This document shows positions 7,786 through 15,856 of a stretch of 64,000 nucleotides of DNA, piece by piece. The translations under genes were made by a program, and so were the position numbers. Source of the stretch: RFSX01 sp964495785 (lineage in GTDB: Bacteria; Bacteroidota; Bacteroidia; Chitinophagales; Saprospiraceae); contig CAZBXL010000005.1 in NCBI GenBank assembly GCA_964495785.1, positions 1-64,000 of the forward strand. The letters are read 5' to 3'. Every line of letters begins with the position of its first letter. Within the stretch, counting starts at the first letter, position 1. Under the pieces are notes generated by a model, which made no database searches, was not told where the DNA came from, and saw only the letters and a list, made by a program, of their open reading frames with translations.

Positions 7786-7813
7786 CAGCCCATACCGGGT
7801 TGGCTTTTTTTTT
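7786..7813 (+). terminator. Intrinsic terminator
   Basis: An imperfect AGCC...GGCT stem followed by a run of nine T residues ends 67 bases after the stop of the small exported protein gene. Confidence 0.6.
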
Positions 7814-7959
7814 GTAGACAATCATGCAACATTTAATTTAGGGTCATCATGTTCTATCTGATTTAGGTGTAATGATCGATGTATGTTTAATGCTGCATAA
7901 TTTATCATGAGGCACTTAAATTAGCCATTGGAATAACTCTATGGTGTCGCATAAAATAA

Positions 7960-8760
7960 ATGTCTATCTTTAATGTTATATATAAAAAATCTCCAACTAT
8001 GATCTCTCGTTGCCCTAAAGTTCTTCAGACTATAATATGCTCTCTGTTATTTATAAGTGTGTGTTATTGTCAAGATTCTACATCATATGATTTGACTTAT
8101 GAGATGAATATGACTAATCCTAATGTTGTCATAACTCCTGAAGAATTTAAGGATACCAAAAAATACGCAGACTTAGATATACATTTTAAGTCGGAGTGGA
8201 TAGAGGAATTTATCTCTGCGGATATTACCATTATGAAAAATGGGAAAGCTCAGATACTAAAAGCTCAAGACCATCACATAACAGAAGACATTAAGATGGC
8301 GATGGCACAAGCTGACTCAGGACAGAAGATTAATGTGTCTTTTAAATTTGTTCCTAAAAATGCTCTGAAAGAGAAAAATGTGAAAGAGGATGGTTTTTCA
8401 TTTACAATATTACCTCATCATAATGCGAGCTTCCCAGGAGGAGTTGTTTCGATGGATAAGTACTTTCATAAAGTTATTAATCAAGTCACTCCTGATGATA
8501 TCGTTATTTATAATCTTGCAGCAATAAGATTTACGATTAATGAAAATGGAGACATAATTAATCCTGAAGTTGTCACCCAATCCAAACATAAACATGTAGA
8601 TACACTCTTATTGAATGCCATATGCGATATGCCATCATGGAAGCCCGCAAGTTATAATGATGGGACTACCGTATCGCAAGATTATGTTTTTACAGTAGGA
8701 GATCACTCCAGCTGCACGATTAATACTTTAGATTTAAAAACCTATACTTTTCACAAGTAA
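7960..8760 (+). CDS. Exported protein with TonB C-terminal-like domain
   Basis: The 266-residue protein has an N-terminal hydrophobic export segment (about 22-38, VLQTIICSLLFISVCYC). A second ATG at codon 14 (7999) is an equally good start. Residues about 165-250 resemble the TonB/energy-transducer C-terminal fold: a helix, then AIRFTINENGDIINPEVV, a helix with TLLLNAICDMPSWKPASYND, and VSQDYVFTV, which matches the 'v.f.v..dG.v..v.v......lD..a...i..mp.WkPa...G' pattern. The N-terminal 150 residues are unrecognised and lack a Pro-rich spacer, so it is not a classical TonB. It is probably a periplasmic protein that contacts an outer-membrane partner. Confidence 0.75.
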   Translation: MSIFNVIYKKSPTMISRCPKVLQTIICSLLFISVCYCQDSTSYDLTYEMNMTNPNVVITPEEFKDTKKYADLDIHFKSEWIEEFISADITIMKNGKAQILKAQDHHITEDIKMAMAQADSGQKINVSFKFVPKNALKEKNVKEDGFSFTILPHHNASFPGGVVSMDKYFHKVINQVTPDDIVIYNLAAIRFTINENGDIINPEVVTQSKHKHVDTLLLNAICDMPSWKPASYNDGTTVSQDYVFTVGDHSSCTINTLDLKTYTFHK

Positions 8761-8786
8761 TTGTCGGTCACACAATCAGAGCTTTC

Positions 8787-9050
8787 TTTTTGAAGTTGGC
8801 CTTTTTCATTTTAGGTTCTAAAGGCTCAAATTTCGTTAAGAACGGGGTTGTGTCTGAGCCGAAGGCGAGTTTAAGCCCGTTTAGGAATTTTAGTTTTTAG
8901 AATCGTTAAGAAATGAAATCAGCCTTGTCCCGATAGATATCGGGATTGTTTCGTTTTTGTTTCAAGACAAAAATGAAAGCCTGCCGGCGAGGCAAAAAAT
9001 AACTTATTGATTATTCATTAATTAACATGTTTAATAGAACTGAATATGTG
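8787..9050 (+). repeat. Duplicated structured intergenic element, copy 1
   Basis: About 265 bases are nearly identical to 47541-47811 in the same orientation. Both copies begin 26-67 bases after the stop of a plus-strand gene. The element contains a perfect TCCCGATA-GA-TATCGGGA palindrome, a TTTTTGT...ACAAAAA hairpin and several GCC/GGC-rich short inverted repeats. It is noncoding in all frames over its length. The only differences I see from copy 2 are a few substitutions and a one-base indel until homology fades at about 9050. The remainder of this 560-base gap, 9051-9320, holds nothing I recognise. Confidence 0.85.
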
Positions 9051-9320
9051 TAGCTTTAATGCCCTATTCAGTTCATTTGTTCTAAACTTAATATGGCCCT
9101 ATAGTCCTGATTCTCTGTATTAATTTGCATTTATTACTAAGGCTATTTATCGTTAGAGCCGCCAAGGCATTGCTTGATATATAGCCTGGTACTTCACTTT
9201 TTACATTTCATCTCAGCTATTCTACAGTTGGTCGCTTTGCTTTTTTCTAAGCTGCGTAGATGCATCATATTTGAATCATAAAGAAATCAATTAGCTTAAT
9301 AAATATTAAAACTAAAAATT

Positions 9321-9770
9321 ATGACACCATCAGAACTTCTCTACATCATTAAGATCTTAGCTATACCTATGTGGATTCTTATGGTCATCTTACCAGAGCG
9401 GAAGCTGACACGACAACTCATCAAGAGTATGCTTATACCTAAGGTCATGTTTGTCTTATTTACTATTTTTTTAATTCTAAAATTGCAACATAGTGGAGGG
9501 TTCAGTTTTGCTAATTTTGGTGCTGCGATTTCCTTGGTTACATTTCAGAACTTCTTCATAGCATTTATGGTATTCATGAAAGCAGGAGATCTCATGTTAG
9601 GAATGTCAATTCTGAATAATAGTAGAGACGATAAAGTATCTCATATCCTTGTGATTCCATGTCTCGTTACAGCATATTATGTAGGACCTATCGGATATCT
9701 CTTGTATAAGATAGTAAGACGCGTATCTAAAATAGAGTGGATCTCAAAGCTCTCAAGAAGTAGTTATTAG
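9321..9770 (+). CDS. ABA4-like (DUF4281) integral membrane protein, paralogue 1
   Basis: This 149-residue protein has four hydrophobic segments and the ABA4-family outline. It begins MTPSELLYIIKILAIPMWIL with a PERKLTR loop, has a middle GGFSFANFGA segment, and ends with HILVIPCLVTAYYVGPIGYL. The family is named for the plant ABA4 protein, but bacterial members have no established function. The second half is more divergent than in the next gene: the usual WVHYLxFDLxxG stretch reads FMVFMKAGDLMLG, so a conserved His is missing. It is the first gene of a five-gene plus-strand run to 12949 that ends in a LytS/LytTR pair. Confidence 0.75.
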   Translation: MTPSELLYIIKILAIPMWILMVILPERKLTRQLIKSMLIPKVMFVLFTIFLILKLQHSGGFSFANFGAAISLVTFQNFFIAFMVFMKAGDLMLGMSILNNSRDDKVSHILVIPCLVTAYYVGPIGYLLYKIVRRVSKIEWISKLSRSSY

Positions 9771-9906
9771 TTCCTGAATAAACTCCTTTGGACAATTCAT
9801 CAAGCAATAACGATGGTTGACCGAGGAGTTTTACCATTTGTAGTATGAATGTTTCATATTTGAGTTATTGAAAGCTATTAATTTCTTAGTACTTAAAACA
9901 AATATG

Positions 9907-10323
9907 ATGACACCATCTGAAGTATTCTCTATTGTCAATCTGATGGCCATGTTGATGTGGTTACCGATGATCATCTTACCTAATTGGAAGGTTACTCGAT
10001 TATTAATTGATTATAAAGTCATTCCTGTAGCTTTATCCATCGTCTATGTTATATACATATCTATATCCCTGAGAGATGGAGGCGGAATGGATTTCGGAAG
10101 TTTAGCTTCAGTGATGGAGTTGTTCACTTCAGAGAATGCAGTCTTAGCAGGGTGGGTGCATTATCTCGTATTTGACCTATTAGTAGGTATGTGGATATTA
10201 GATCAGAATAAGGAATTAGGGATCCATCATCTACTAATTATTCCTTGTTTGTTAGCCAGTTTTATGATGGGCCCGGTAGGTTTCTTATTATTCACGATTA
10301 TCAAAGCGATAAAAAATAAATAA
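9907..10323 (+). CDS. ABA4-like (DUF4281) integral membrane protein, paralogue 2
   Basis: The protein has about 138 residues from the ATG at 9907. The frame is open from 9868, but the paralogue upstream begins MTPSE, and the same MTPSE here starts at 9907 (9904 is also an ATG). It has four membrane segments. The hallmark AGWVHYLVFDLLVGMWI and HHLLIIPCLLASFMMGPVGF match the ABA4 family better than paralogue 1. It lies two bases before the next membrane-protein gene, so it is surely cotranscribed. The function of bacterial ABA4-like proteins is unknown, and a role in carotenoid/isoprenoid chemistry is only an analogy to plants. Confidence 0.82.
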   Translation: MTPSEVFSIVNLMAMLMWLPMIILPNWKVTRLLIDYKVIPVALSIVYVIYISISLRDGGGMDFGSLASVMELFTSENAVLAGWVHYLVFDLLVGMWILDQNKELGIHHLLIIPCLLASFMMGPVGFLLFTIIKAIKNK

Positions 10324-10325
10324 TT

Positions 10326-11126
10326 ATGAATTACCTAACTCGCATAAAAAATACGATCAAAGAAGATAGTCCTTTCCTCTATTGGGTAGTCATAATTCAT
10401 CTATTCTCAATTGTACTTTGTCTTATAGGATTAGCAGTAGACGACAGAATGTTGATGGGAATCAATCTATGGATTAAGCCTCTCAAGTTTTCTATTTCTG
10501 ATGCAATATATTTAGTGACAGTAGGATACATGACGACCTTGTATCCATATACGAGAAGAAAAAAAAGTATCATTGATAATGTAGCAGCTTTTACCTTGCT
10601 CATAGAACTGTTCATCATAGTAGGGCAGGCTGCACGAGGCGTACAATCACACTATAACATTCATAATCCCTTAGATGGTTTACTATTTGGTCTTATGGGA
10701 CTTTTTATCGGTATTAATGTATTGATAATGGGACTATTTTTATTTGATGCCATAAGACTTAAATTAAATACAACTAAGGCAATCCAATGGTCCATATTGA
10801 TGGGATGGATAGTTGTGTTATTAGGAAGCTGGATCGGTGGTCAGATGATAAGTCAGATGGCTCATAACGTAGGTGTTGCAGATGGAGGTGCAGGCCTACC
10901 ATTAGTGAACTGGAGCACGGTGGCGGGTGATCTTAGAGTAGCTCATTTTTTTGGATTACATGGCATTCAGATTATTCCTCTTTTTGCATTTGTCTTATCT
11001 AAGAAATGGAATGCTGTCAATTCTAAGCACATTATAGCAGTTACAATATTTGCGTTACTCTATGCCTCATGGATAGGATATACGTTCTATCAGGCTAAGC
11101 AAGGAATGCCTTTAATTAAAATGTAA
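10326..11126 (+). CDS. Uncharacterised polytopic membrane protein
   Basis: The 266 residues hold about seven hydrophobic helices. After the first helix comes INLWIKPLKFSISDAIYLVT, a Lys/Pro motif conserved in an unnamed Bacteroidota membrane family as I recall it. Several membrane-proximal His residues (VQSHYNIHN, MAHNVGV, RVAHFFGLHG) could bind a metal or heme, although no cofactor motif is established. It lies two bases after the ABA4-like gene and ten before the histidine kinase. The context suggests it is sensed by, or is part of, the membrane system controlled by the kinase. Confidence 0.75.
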   Translation: MNYLTRIKNTIKEDSPFLYWVVIIHLFSIVLCLIGLAVDDRMLMGINLWIKPLKFSISDAIYLVTVGYMTTLYPYTRRKKSIIDNVAAFTLLIELFIIVGQAARGVQSHYNIHNPLDGLLFGLMGLFIGINVLIMGLFLFDAIRLKLNTTKAIQWSILMGWIVVLLGSWIGGQMISQMAHNVGVADGGAGLPLVNWSTVAGDLRVAHFFGLHGIQIIPLFAFVLSKKWNAVNSKHIIAVTIFALLYASWIGYTFYQAKQGMPLIKM

Positions 11127-11135
11127 ACGTAGGAG

Positions 11136-12194
11136 ATGTTACTCAGCAAAGAGGAGAAAATAAAATATTTAGGATTCAATGATTTCTGGTTCATTGTTAT
11201 AGGAACTATTATTCTGAGTACGATAACGGACTATTTATTTAATGGAGGTTCTTTTATAAGATATCCGTTACCTGAAGCCATCGTTAATTGGAGTATTTCA
11301 TTATTATTCTCCATTGTCAATTGGATGATGATGCGAGCAGTGATGATTAGATTGAGAAAACAATTTCTTAACTTTAAGAAAAGCTTGATTCGGATATCGG
11401 TATTATTTTTAGTTATTATTTTGATAATTATACTTGTAGATCGATTGGGTTCTTTTGTACTGGGATTGATTTTTGGATCTACATACAATCATCCGAGTCA
11501 ACTGGAGCTTCTTATTCCTATTCTTCTGATTAGTATCATGACTCTATCCATTTATGAAGCTATCTATTTTTATACTCAGCTTAAAAAATCTGTCAGAGAG
11601 GAAGAGCAAGCTAAGCAAGTTATAGTAGAGGCACAATTAGATGCTCTGAGAAATCAGGCTCGTCCACATTTTTTGTTTAATAGTCTTAATACGCTGAGAG
11701 ATATCATAGAGAATGATCCTAAAAGTGAAGCGATTGACTTTGTAGATAAGCTATCAGATGTCTATCGGTTTATCTTGGAGTCTGGCAATTCTAATCTCAT
11801 CACTTTAAGAGATGAATTTAAATTTGCGCAAGCTTACATGTATATACAGTCGGAGCGATTTGGCGATAATATACAGTTGGACTGGCAGGTGTCAGTTGAT
11901 CATATGAATATGAAGCTCATACCTATGAGTGTACAGCTATTATTAGAAAATGCAATAAAACACAATGTGATATCTAAAGCAAAACCACTAACCATAAGAG
12001 TATATACTGAAGACGATATATTGATCGTACAGAACAATATTCAGGCTAAGTCTACACAGCTACCTTCTACCAAAATTGGATTAGATAGTCTCCAGAAAAG
12101 ATATAACTTAATCTCTGGGCAGTCATTGATTATCACTGATGACAATCGAGATTTTAAGGTCGGTATACCTCTCATACATTCATCTAATAACTAA
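11136..12194 (+). CDS. LytS-type sensor histidine kinase
   Basis: The 352 residues have four transmembrane helices in the first 145 (for example WFIVIGTIILSTITDYLF). A His_kinase domain (PF06580-type) follows, with phospho-acceptor His178 in QARPHFLFNSLNTL. The ATPase part has the N box LLLENAIKHN and a degenerate G region (KIGLDSLQKRYNL). There is no extracellular sensor domain, so the signal is probably membrane-borne, perhaps via the three membrane proteins encoded just upstream. It is followed after two bases by its LytTR regulator. Confidence 0.93.
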   Translation: MLLSKEEKIKYLGFNDFWFIVIGTIILSTITDYLFNGGSFIRYPLPEAIVNWSISLLFSIVNWMMMRAVMIRLRKQFLNFKKSLIRISVLFLVIILIIILVDRLGSFVLGLIFGSTYNHPSQLELLIPILLISIMTLSIYEAIYFYTQLKKSVREEEQAKQVIVEAQLDALRNQARPHFLFNSLNTLRDIIENDPKSEAIDFVDKLSDVYRFILESGNSNLITLRDEFKFAQAYMYIQSERFGDNIQLDWQVSVDHMNMKLIPMSVQLLLENAIKHNVISKAKPLTIRVYTEDDILIVQNNIQAKSTQLPSTKIGLDSLQKRYNLISGQSLIITDDNRDFKVGIPLIHSSNN

Positions 12195-12196
12195 TT

Positions 12197-12949
12197 ATGA
12201 AAGTACTTATTATAGAGGATGAGTCACGTGCTGCAAGACAATTACAGACTATGCTCAAGAAATGCAGTATTGAATATACTTTATTAAGTATCATCGATAG
12301 CGTAGAAGATGCTATACTTTGGTTCCAGAATCATCTACCGCCGGATCTTGTATTTTTGGATATACAATTAGCTGACGGATTGAGTTTTGAGATTTTTCAA
12401 AATGTACAAGTTGATGCGCCAATAATTTTTACAACGGCATTTGATCAATATGCCATTCAGGCATTTCAAGTCAATAGTGTCGATTACCTCCTCAAGCCTA
12501 TACAACAAGAAAGCTTAAGCACGGCAATAAGAAAGTATGAAAAAACTAATCAGAGTACGGGGCTGAGTCCTGATATATTAAAAGAACTTTTATCCAGTAT
12601 GCAGGCTAAGACTCAGAGAACTTCTATTCTCGTTAAGCAAGGAAGTGGTATGATACAACTCCGAGTAGCTGAGTTACTATATATCTATTCTGAAGATGGT
12701 ATTACATTTGGTGTGACTGATAAGAAGCGTTATATGATAGATGAGACATTGGATCTAATGTATCAGTCTTTAGATCCATCTGAGTTTTACAAAATTAATA
12801 GAGGACAAGTTGTGTCCAGAAATTCTGTGATCAAAATAGAACCGTACTTTAATCATAGAGTCAAGCTTTCTATAATAAATGCTAAGGAGCAAGAGTTTGT
12901 CGTAAGTAGACAGAAAACAACTGACTTTAAGACGTGGATGAATAGTTAG
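12197..12949 (+). CDS. LytTR-family response regulator
   Basis: The 250 residues start with a receiver domain (1-118). Phospho-acceptor Asp55 is in LVFLDIQLADG, the acidic pair is in IIEDES, a Thr is in FTTAFDQYA and a Lys in YLLKPI. A LytTR DNA-binding domain follows (about 142-245, ILVKQGSGMIQLRVAELLYI, then EFYKINRGQVVSRNSV). LytTR regulators bind short direct repeats, and I could not identify a convincing pair upstream of 9321. It ends the operon that begins with the ABA4-like genes. It is the cognate partner of the LytS-type kinase. Confidence 0.93.
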   Translation: MKVLIIEDESRAARQLQTMLKKCSIEYTLLSIIDSVEDAILWFQNHLPPDLVFLDIQLADGLSFEIFQNVQVDAPIIFTTAFDQYAIQAFQVNSVDYLLKPIQQESLSTAIRKYEKTNQSTGLSPDILKELLSSMQAKTQRTSILVKQGSGMIQLRVAELLYIYSEDGITFGVTDKKRYMIDETLDLMYQSLDPSEFYKINRGQVVSRNSVIKIEPYFNHRVKLSIINAKEQEFVVSRQKTTDFKTWMNS

Positions 12950-12991
12950 ACAAGATATTTTCAATATTCTTAATTTGCATACAAATTAAAA

Positions 12992-13753
12992 ATGCAAGCC
13001 AATACATATACTCGGGGTCGTATTCCTTTCTTCCATGATAAAACAAAACTTGAGTTTCAAGAAGATGTATACGAGCGTTATAATGATATGGTGGTACGAC
13101 AATCCGTATTACATCTTGCAGATCAATTATGGGGCTACTATCCATTTCAACCTGTTATAGATTATGCTGAAGAATACTACCCAGTCGAGTCTGATCTTAA
13201 TGTCTTAGAGATCGGTTGCGGAGTCGGTCGCTGGATTGCCAGCTTGGCGACGAGATATCCGCAAGCTAATTGCTGGGGGATAGATTACAGTTATCAAATG
13301 CTCAAACGTGCAGATGAATTTTGGGTCCAAGGTCAGGAGGTAACAATTGATTGGACTCATAAAGGAATGGATAAGATAAGTATGCGGAGAGAAGCAATAG
13401 AGAATTTAAATTTTGGTCTTGCCAAAGCAGAGAGTTTACCATTCGAGGCTAATAGTCAGGATTTTGTTGTCAATAGTTTTTTGCTCGATAGACTTTCAGA
13501 TCCAAGAAAAGGATTGGAAGAAATGTATCGTGTCTTAAGTCCATCTGGTACAATGGTCGCTGTCTCTCCACTCAACTTTAATCAGGCCCAACATTGGAAC
13601 TTATACTATCCATCAAGTAAAATATTGAGTTTACTAAAGGAGATAGGATTTGAGATCTTAGATTGGAAAGAAGATATTATCATTAATGAACCGGTGGACA
13701 AACGGGGTAATTGTATGCGTTGGAAGTGTTTAGGATTTGTACTGAGAAAATAA
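12992..13753 (+). CDS. Class I SAM-dependent methyltransferase
   Basis: In this 253-residue protein motif I is VLEIGCGVGRWIASLATRYP at about 70-89. It is followed by the acidic motif II residue in CWGIDYSYQML and by a motif near FEANSQDFVVNSFLLDRLSD with LEEMYRVLSPSGTMVAV (motif III), the layout of the Methyltransf_11/25 group. The 65-residue N-terminal extension is helical and may bind the substrate. The start is 42 bases after the LytTR stop, so it could be read through from that operon. The methyl acceptor is unknown. Confidence 0.88.
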   Translation: MQANTYTRGRIPFFHDKTKLEFQEDVYERYNDMVVRQSVLHLADQLWGYYPFQPVIDYAEEYYPVESDLNVLEIGCGVGRWIASLATRYPQANCWGIDYSYQMLKRADEFWVQGQEVTIDWTHKGMDKISMRREAIENLNFGLAKAESLPFEANSQDFVVNSFLLDRLSDPRKGLEEMYRVLSPSGTMVAVSPLNFNQAQHWNLYYPSSKILSLLKEIGFEILDWKEDIIINEPVDKRGNCMRWKCLGFVLRK

Positions 13754-13844
13754 TCTAATCAAAGACGACGTATTAGGATATACTGTTTTGAGTTACTAAG
13801 CTACGGAACACAAAATTTGATATATTACACCACGAGAATAGAGT

Positions 13845-14303
13845 ATGAATAAAGACAAAATCAAGACGCAACTACAATCAGCTATTTTTCTCCAGATAGA
13901 AAATCAAATTGAGTCTGTTGAGTCAGCTATGAAGTCTATAGAAGAATCAAAGCTGAATGAAACTAAAAGCTCTGCTGGTGATAAATTTGAGACTGGGCGA
14001 GCTATGATGCAGAGAGAGCAAGATAAGTTGGAAGCACAGAGATCACAATTGATGACCACTAAGAATCATCTGAGACAGATATCTCCTGATAAAAAATGTG
14101 AAGAAGGAGAGATAGGTGCTCTGATAAGTACAGATAATGGTCACTACTACATATCTGTAGGTGTAGGAAAAATAATCATCGCTGATAAGGTCTATTATGC
14201 AATGTCACCAGATGCACCTCTGAGTAAGTTAATGATCAACAAATCAGTGGGAGATCAGATTAATTTTCGCGATCGTACTTTTATTATTGTTGATATAGTT
14301 TAG
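13845..14303 (+). CDS. GreA/GreB-type C-terminal domain protein (often misnamed 3-oxoacyl-ACP synthase)
   Basis: The 152 residues consist of an N-terminal coiled coil (about 1-85, with KSSAGDKFETGRAMMQREQD). The second half is a GreA/GreB C-terminal-like beta domain (GEIGALISTDNGHYYISVGV, then SPDAPLSKLMINKSVGDQI). This size and the KSSAGDKxETGRAMMQ signature mark a Bacteroidota family that databases often label '3-oxoacyl-ACP synthase' in error. It probably binds RNA polymerase through its Gre-like domain, but it lacks a proven cleavage-factor role. It is monocistronic. Confidence 0.8.
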   Translation: MNKDKIKTQLQSAIFLQIENQIESVESAMKSIEESKLNETKSSAGDKFETGRAMMQREQDKLEAQRSQLMTTKNHLRQISPDKKCEEGEIGALISTDNGHYYISVGVGKIIIADKVYYAMSPDAPLSKLMINKSVGDQINFRDRTFIIVDIV

Positions 14304-14327
14304 TTATAGCCAATACAATTAAAGTTC

Positions 14328-14354
14328 ACATATTGTTGACAATTTGTAATATGT
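14328..14354. promoter_or_regulatory. Inverted-repeat operator candidate upstream of higBA
   Basis: ACATATT and AATATGT form perfect 7-base arms around a 13-base spacer that itself contains ATTGT/ACAAT. It lies 17 bases before the GTG start of the toxin, where HigA-type antitoxins bind for autorepression. Confidence 0.4.
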
Positions 14355-14370
14355 CTTCTATCTTTATGGT

Positions 14371-14706
14371 GTGAAAATCAGAATAATAAAGTGGTCAAAT
14401 GTCTTATTGATTTGTCGGGAAGATAAAACAATGCTTAAGGCTTTTGAAGATTTTAGAAGGAGGCTAAAGTTTGCAGATAATTGTTGTAATCCTCAGGACT
14501 TAGTCTTGTCATTTCAAAATAGCGATTTAATCACTTGTCCAAAATTGAAGCAAAGCAGAATAGTCTTTAATATTGGAAATAACAAGTATAGAATGATTTG
14601 CGGCTATTTATTTAAGGCTACTACCACTATCCTATTTGTAAAATTTGTAGGAACTCATTCTGAATATGATAAAGTTGATTCATGCAAAGTAAATATGTTT
14701 AAATAG
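14371..14706 (+). CDS. higB: HigB-family mRNA interferase toxin
   Basis: This 111-residue protein starts at a GTG. It belongs to the HigB_toxin group: PQDLVLSFQNSDLI, then RIVFNIGNNKYRMICGYLF and FVKFVGTHSEYDKVD, all family-diagnostic. The expected N-terminal 'W...HP' segment is partly altered (here CREDKTMLKAFEDFRRRL). It probably cleaves mRNA on the ribosome. The downstream HigA gene begins seven bases later. An inverted repeat that could be the autoregulatory operator is 17 bases upstream. Confidence 0.88.
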   Translation: MKIRIIKWSNVLLICREDKTMLKAFEDFRRRLKFADNCCNPQDLVLSFQNSDLITCPKLKQSRIVFNIGNNKYRMICGYLFKATTTILFVKFVGTHSEYDKVDSCKVNMFK

Positions 14707-14713
14707 ATAAGTA

Positions 14714-15109
14714 ATGAAGTATAAAAGAATACATAGTATTGAACAGTACAAGGAATACTGTGACAGATATGAAAAGTTTCTGATGAAAAATTCTGAAAAA
14801 TATTCAGAAGAATTAGACTTGTTAGAATTACTTATTGATGATTATGATAATCGTCTTATTGAATCTATTGGAACAAAAGAAGATATGAACCCGGTAGAAA
14901 TTCTTGAGTATTTAATGGCTGAAAACAATCTAACAAAAGCCGAACTCGCAAGACAACTAAATGTCTCAAGACAACTAATTACTGAAATTTTGAATTACAA
15001 ACGTAACATAAGTAAAAAGATGATAACAAAATTGAGTGATAGATTTAATATGCAGCAAACCGCATTTAGCCGAGAATATAAATTAAAAAATAGCAAAGAG
15101 GCTGCGTAA
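14714..15109 (+). CDS. higA: HigA-family antitoxin with HTH domain
   Basis: This 131-residue protein has an N-terminal Tyr/Glu-rich helical region (about 5-50). An XRE helix-turn-helix at about 62-110 reads ILEYLMAENNLTKAELARQL, then NVSRQLITEILNYKRNISK. This matches HigA antitoxins paired with HigB toxins in toxin-first order. It neutralises HigB and probably represses the promoter at 14328-14354. The gene is complete, with its TAA stop at 15107. Confidence 0.9.
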   Translation: MKYKRIHSIEQYKEYCDRYEKFLMKNSEKYSEELDLLELLIDDYDNRLIESIGTKEDMNPVEILEYLMAENNLTKAELARQLNVSRQLITEILNYKRNISKKMITKLSDRFNMQQTAFSREYKLKNSKEAA

Positions 15110-15213
15110 ATGACGTACCGCATATTACCGATGATAGGATCGCATATATCATCACTTCGTTCGAAAGACGACGACTTATCAAAAATCCACTATCTGTCAG
15201 TAAAATAGAAGAA

Positions 15214-15299
15214 ATGAAAATACTGTTAGTTATACTAATATTTTTTTCTACCGCTAATCTGATTGCTCAAGACAAAGTGAAGAATAAAATAGCAGATCT
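15214..15299 (+). CDS. Secreted protein, N-terminal fragment cut by assembly gap
   Basis: A start codon is followed by a clear signal peptide (ILLVILIFFSTANLIAQ) and a charged stretch (DKVKNKIAD). The reading frame then enters the N run. The 26 bases after the gap (15400-15425) are AT-rich with an early stop, so the protein body is inside the gap. Nothing about function can be said beyond export. Confidence 0.6.
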
Positions 15300-15399
15300 N
15301 NNNNNNNNNNNNNNNNNNNNNNNNNNNNNNNNNNNNNNNNNNNNNNNNNNNNNNNNNNNNNNNNNNNNNNNNNNNNNNNNNNNNNNNNNNNNNNNNNNN
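15300..15399. other. Assembly gap (100 N)
   Basis: This is a run of exactly 100 N, the usual placeholder for a gap of unknown length. It removes most of the exported-protein gene that starts at 15214. Confidence 0.99.
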
Positions 15400-15425
15400 A
15401 CAATAAAATAAAAATTGATTATTTG

Positions 15426-15770
15426 TTATTTTTTTGTTACAACATAATCTCCCCAGTCAGCTATTGATTTGACTATTGGTAATAATGTAGAACCTAACTC
15501 AGTAAGAGAGTAATACACTTTTAATGGCGGCTTTTTAGTAATAACCTCTCTCGTGATAATTTTATCTTCTTCTAATTTTTTCAGCTGCAAGCTGAGTGTT
15601 CTTTCAGTCACAGTTGGCATCGCCTTGCGCAGTTCGTTGTATCTTAATTTTTTTTCACTCAGATGATATAGAATGACAGTCTTCCACTTACCTCCGATGA
15701 TATCCATGGTGAGACTTGTGCAGCAAGGGTAGGACTTACCTCTGTATTTAATATTTTTGACTTCCTTCAT
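15426..15770 (-). CDS. HxlR-family transcriptional regulator
   Basis: This 114-residue winged helix-turn-helix protein has the HxlR pattern: CCTSLTMDIIGGKWKTVILY, then LRYNELRKAMPTVTERTLSL, QLKKLEEDKIITREV and YSLTELGSTLLPIVKSI. Cys16 and Cys17 precede the first helix. N-terminal Cys residues in HxlR/HypR proteins often sense electrophiles or disulfide stress. It is transcribed divergently from a quinone-reductase-like gene, and the 86-base space between them holds symmetrical ACTATA/TATAGT sites. It likely represses both itself and the oxidoreductase run downstream. Confidence 0.92.
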   Translation of the reverse strand: MKEVKNIKYRGKSYPCCTSLTMDIIGGKWKTVILYHLSEKKLRYNELRKAMPTVTERTLSLQLKKLEEDKIITREVITKKPPLKVYYSLTELGSTLLPIVKSIADWGDYVVTKK

Positions 15771-15773
15771 TGT

Positions 15774-15847
15774 TACTATACTATTTGACCGTTATTGTAA
15801 AACTATTAAACATTATTTATTATTGCAACTATATTAATTATAGTATA
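15774..15847. promoter_or_regulatory. Divergent operator region for the HxlR regulator
   Basis: ACTATA-TTAAT-TATAGT forms an inverted repeat at 15828-15844, just before the plus-strand oxidoreductase start. A TACTATA at 15774-15780, just before the HxlR start, is the complement of TATAGTA at 15839-15845. Matching sites at both promoters fit a dimeric regulator of the divergent genes. Confidence 0.4.
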
Positions 15848-15856
15848 AAATAAATT

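Noticed and set aside
8787..9050. Possible peptide encoded by the duplicated element
   Set aside because: All frames carry several stops, and no frame is open through the element in both copies.
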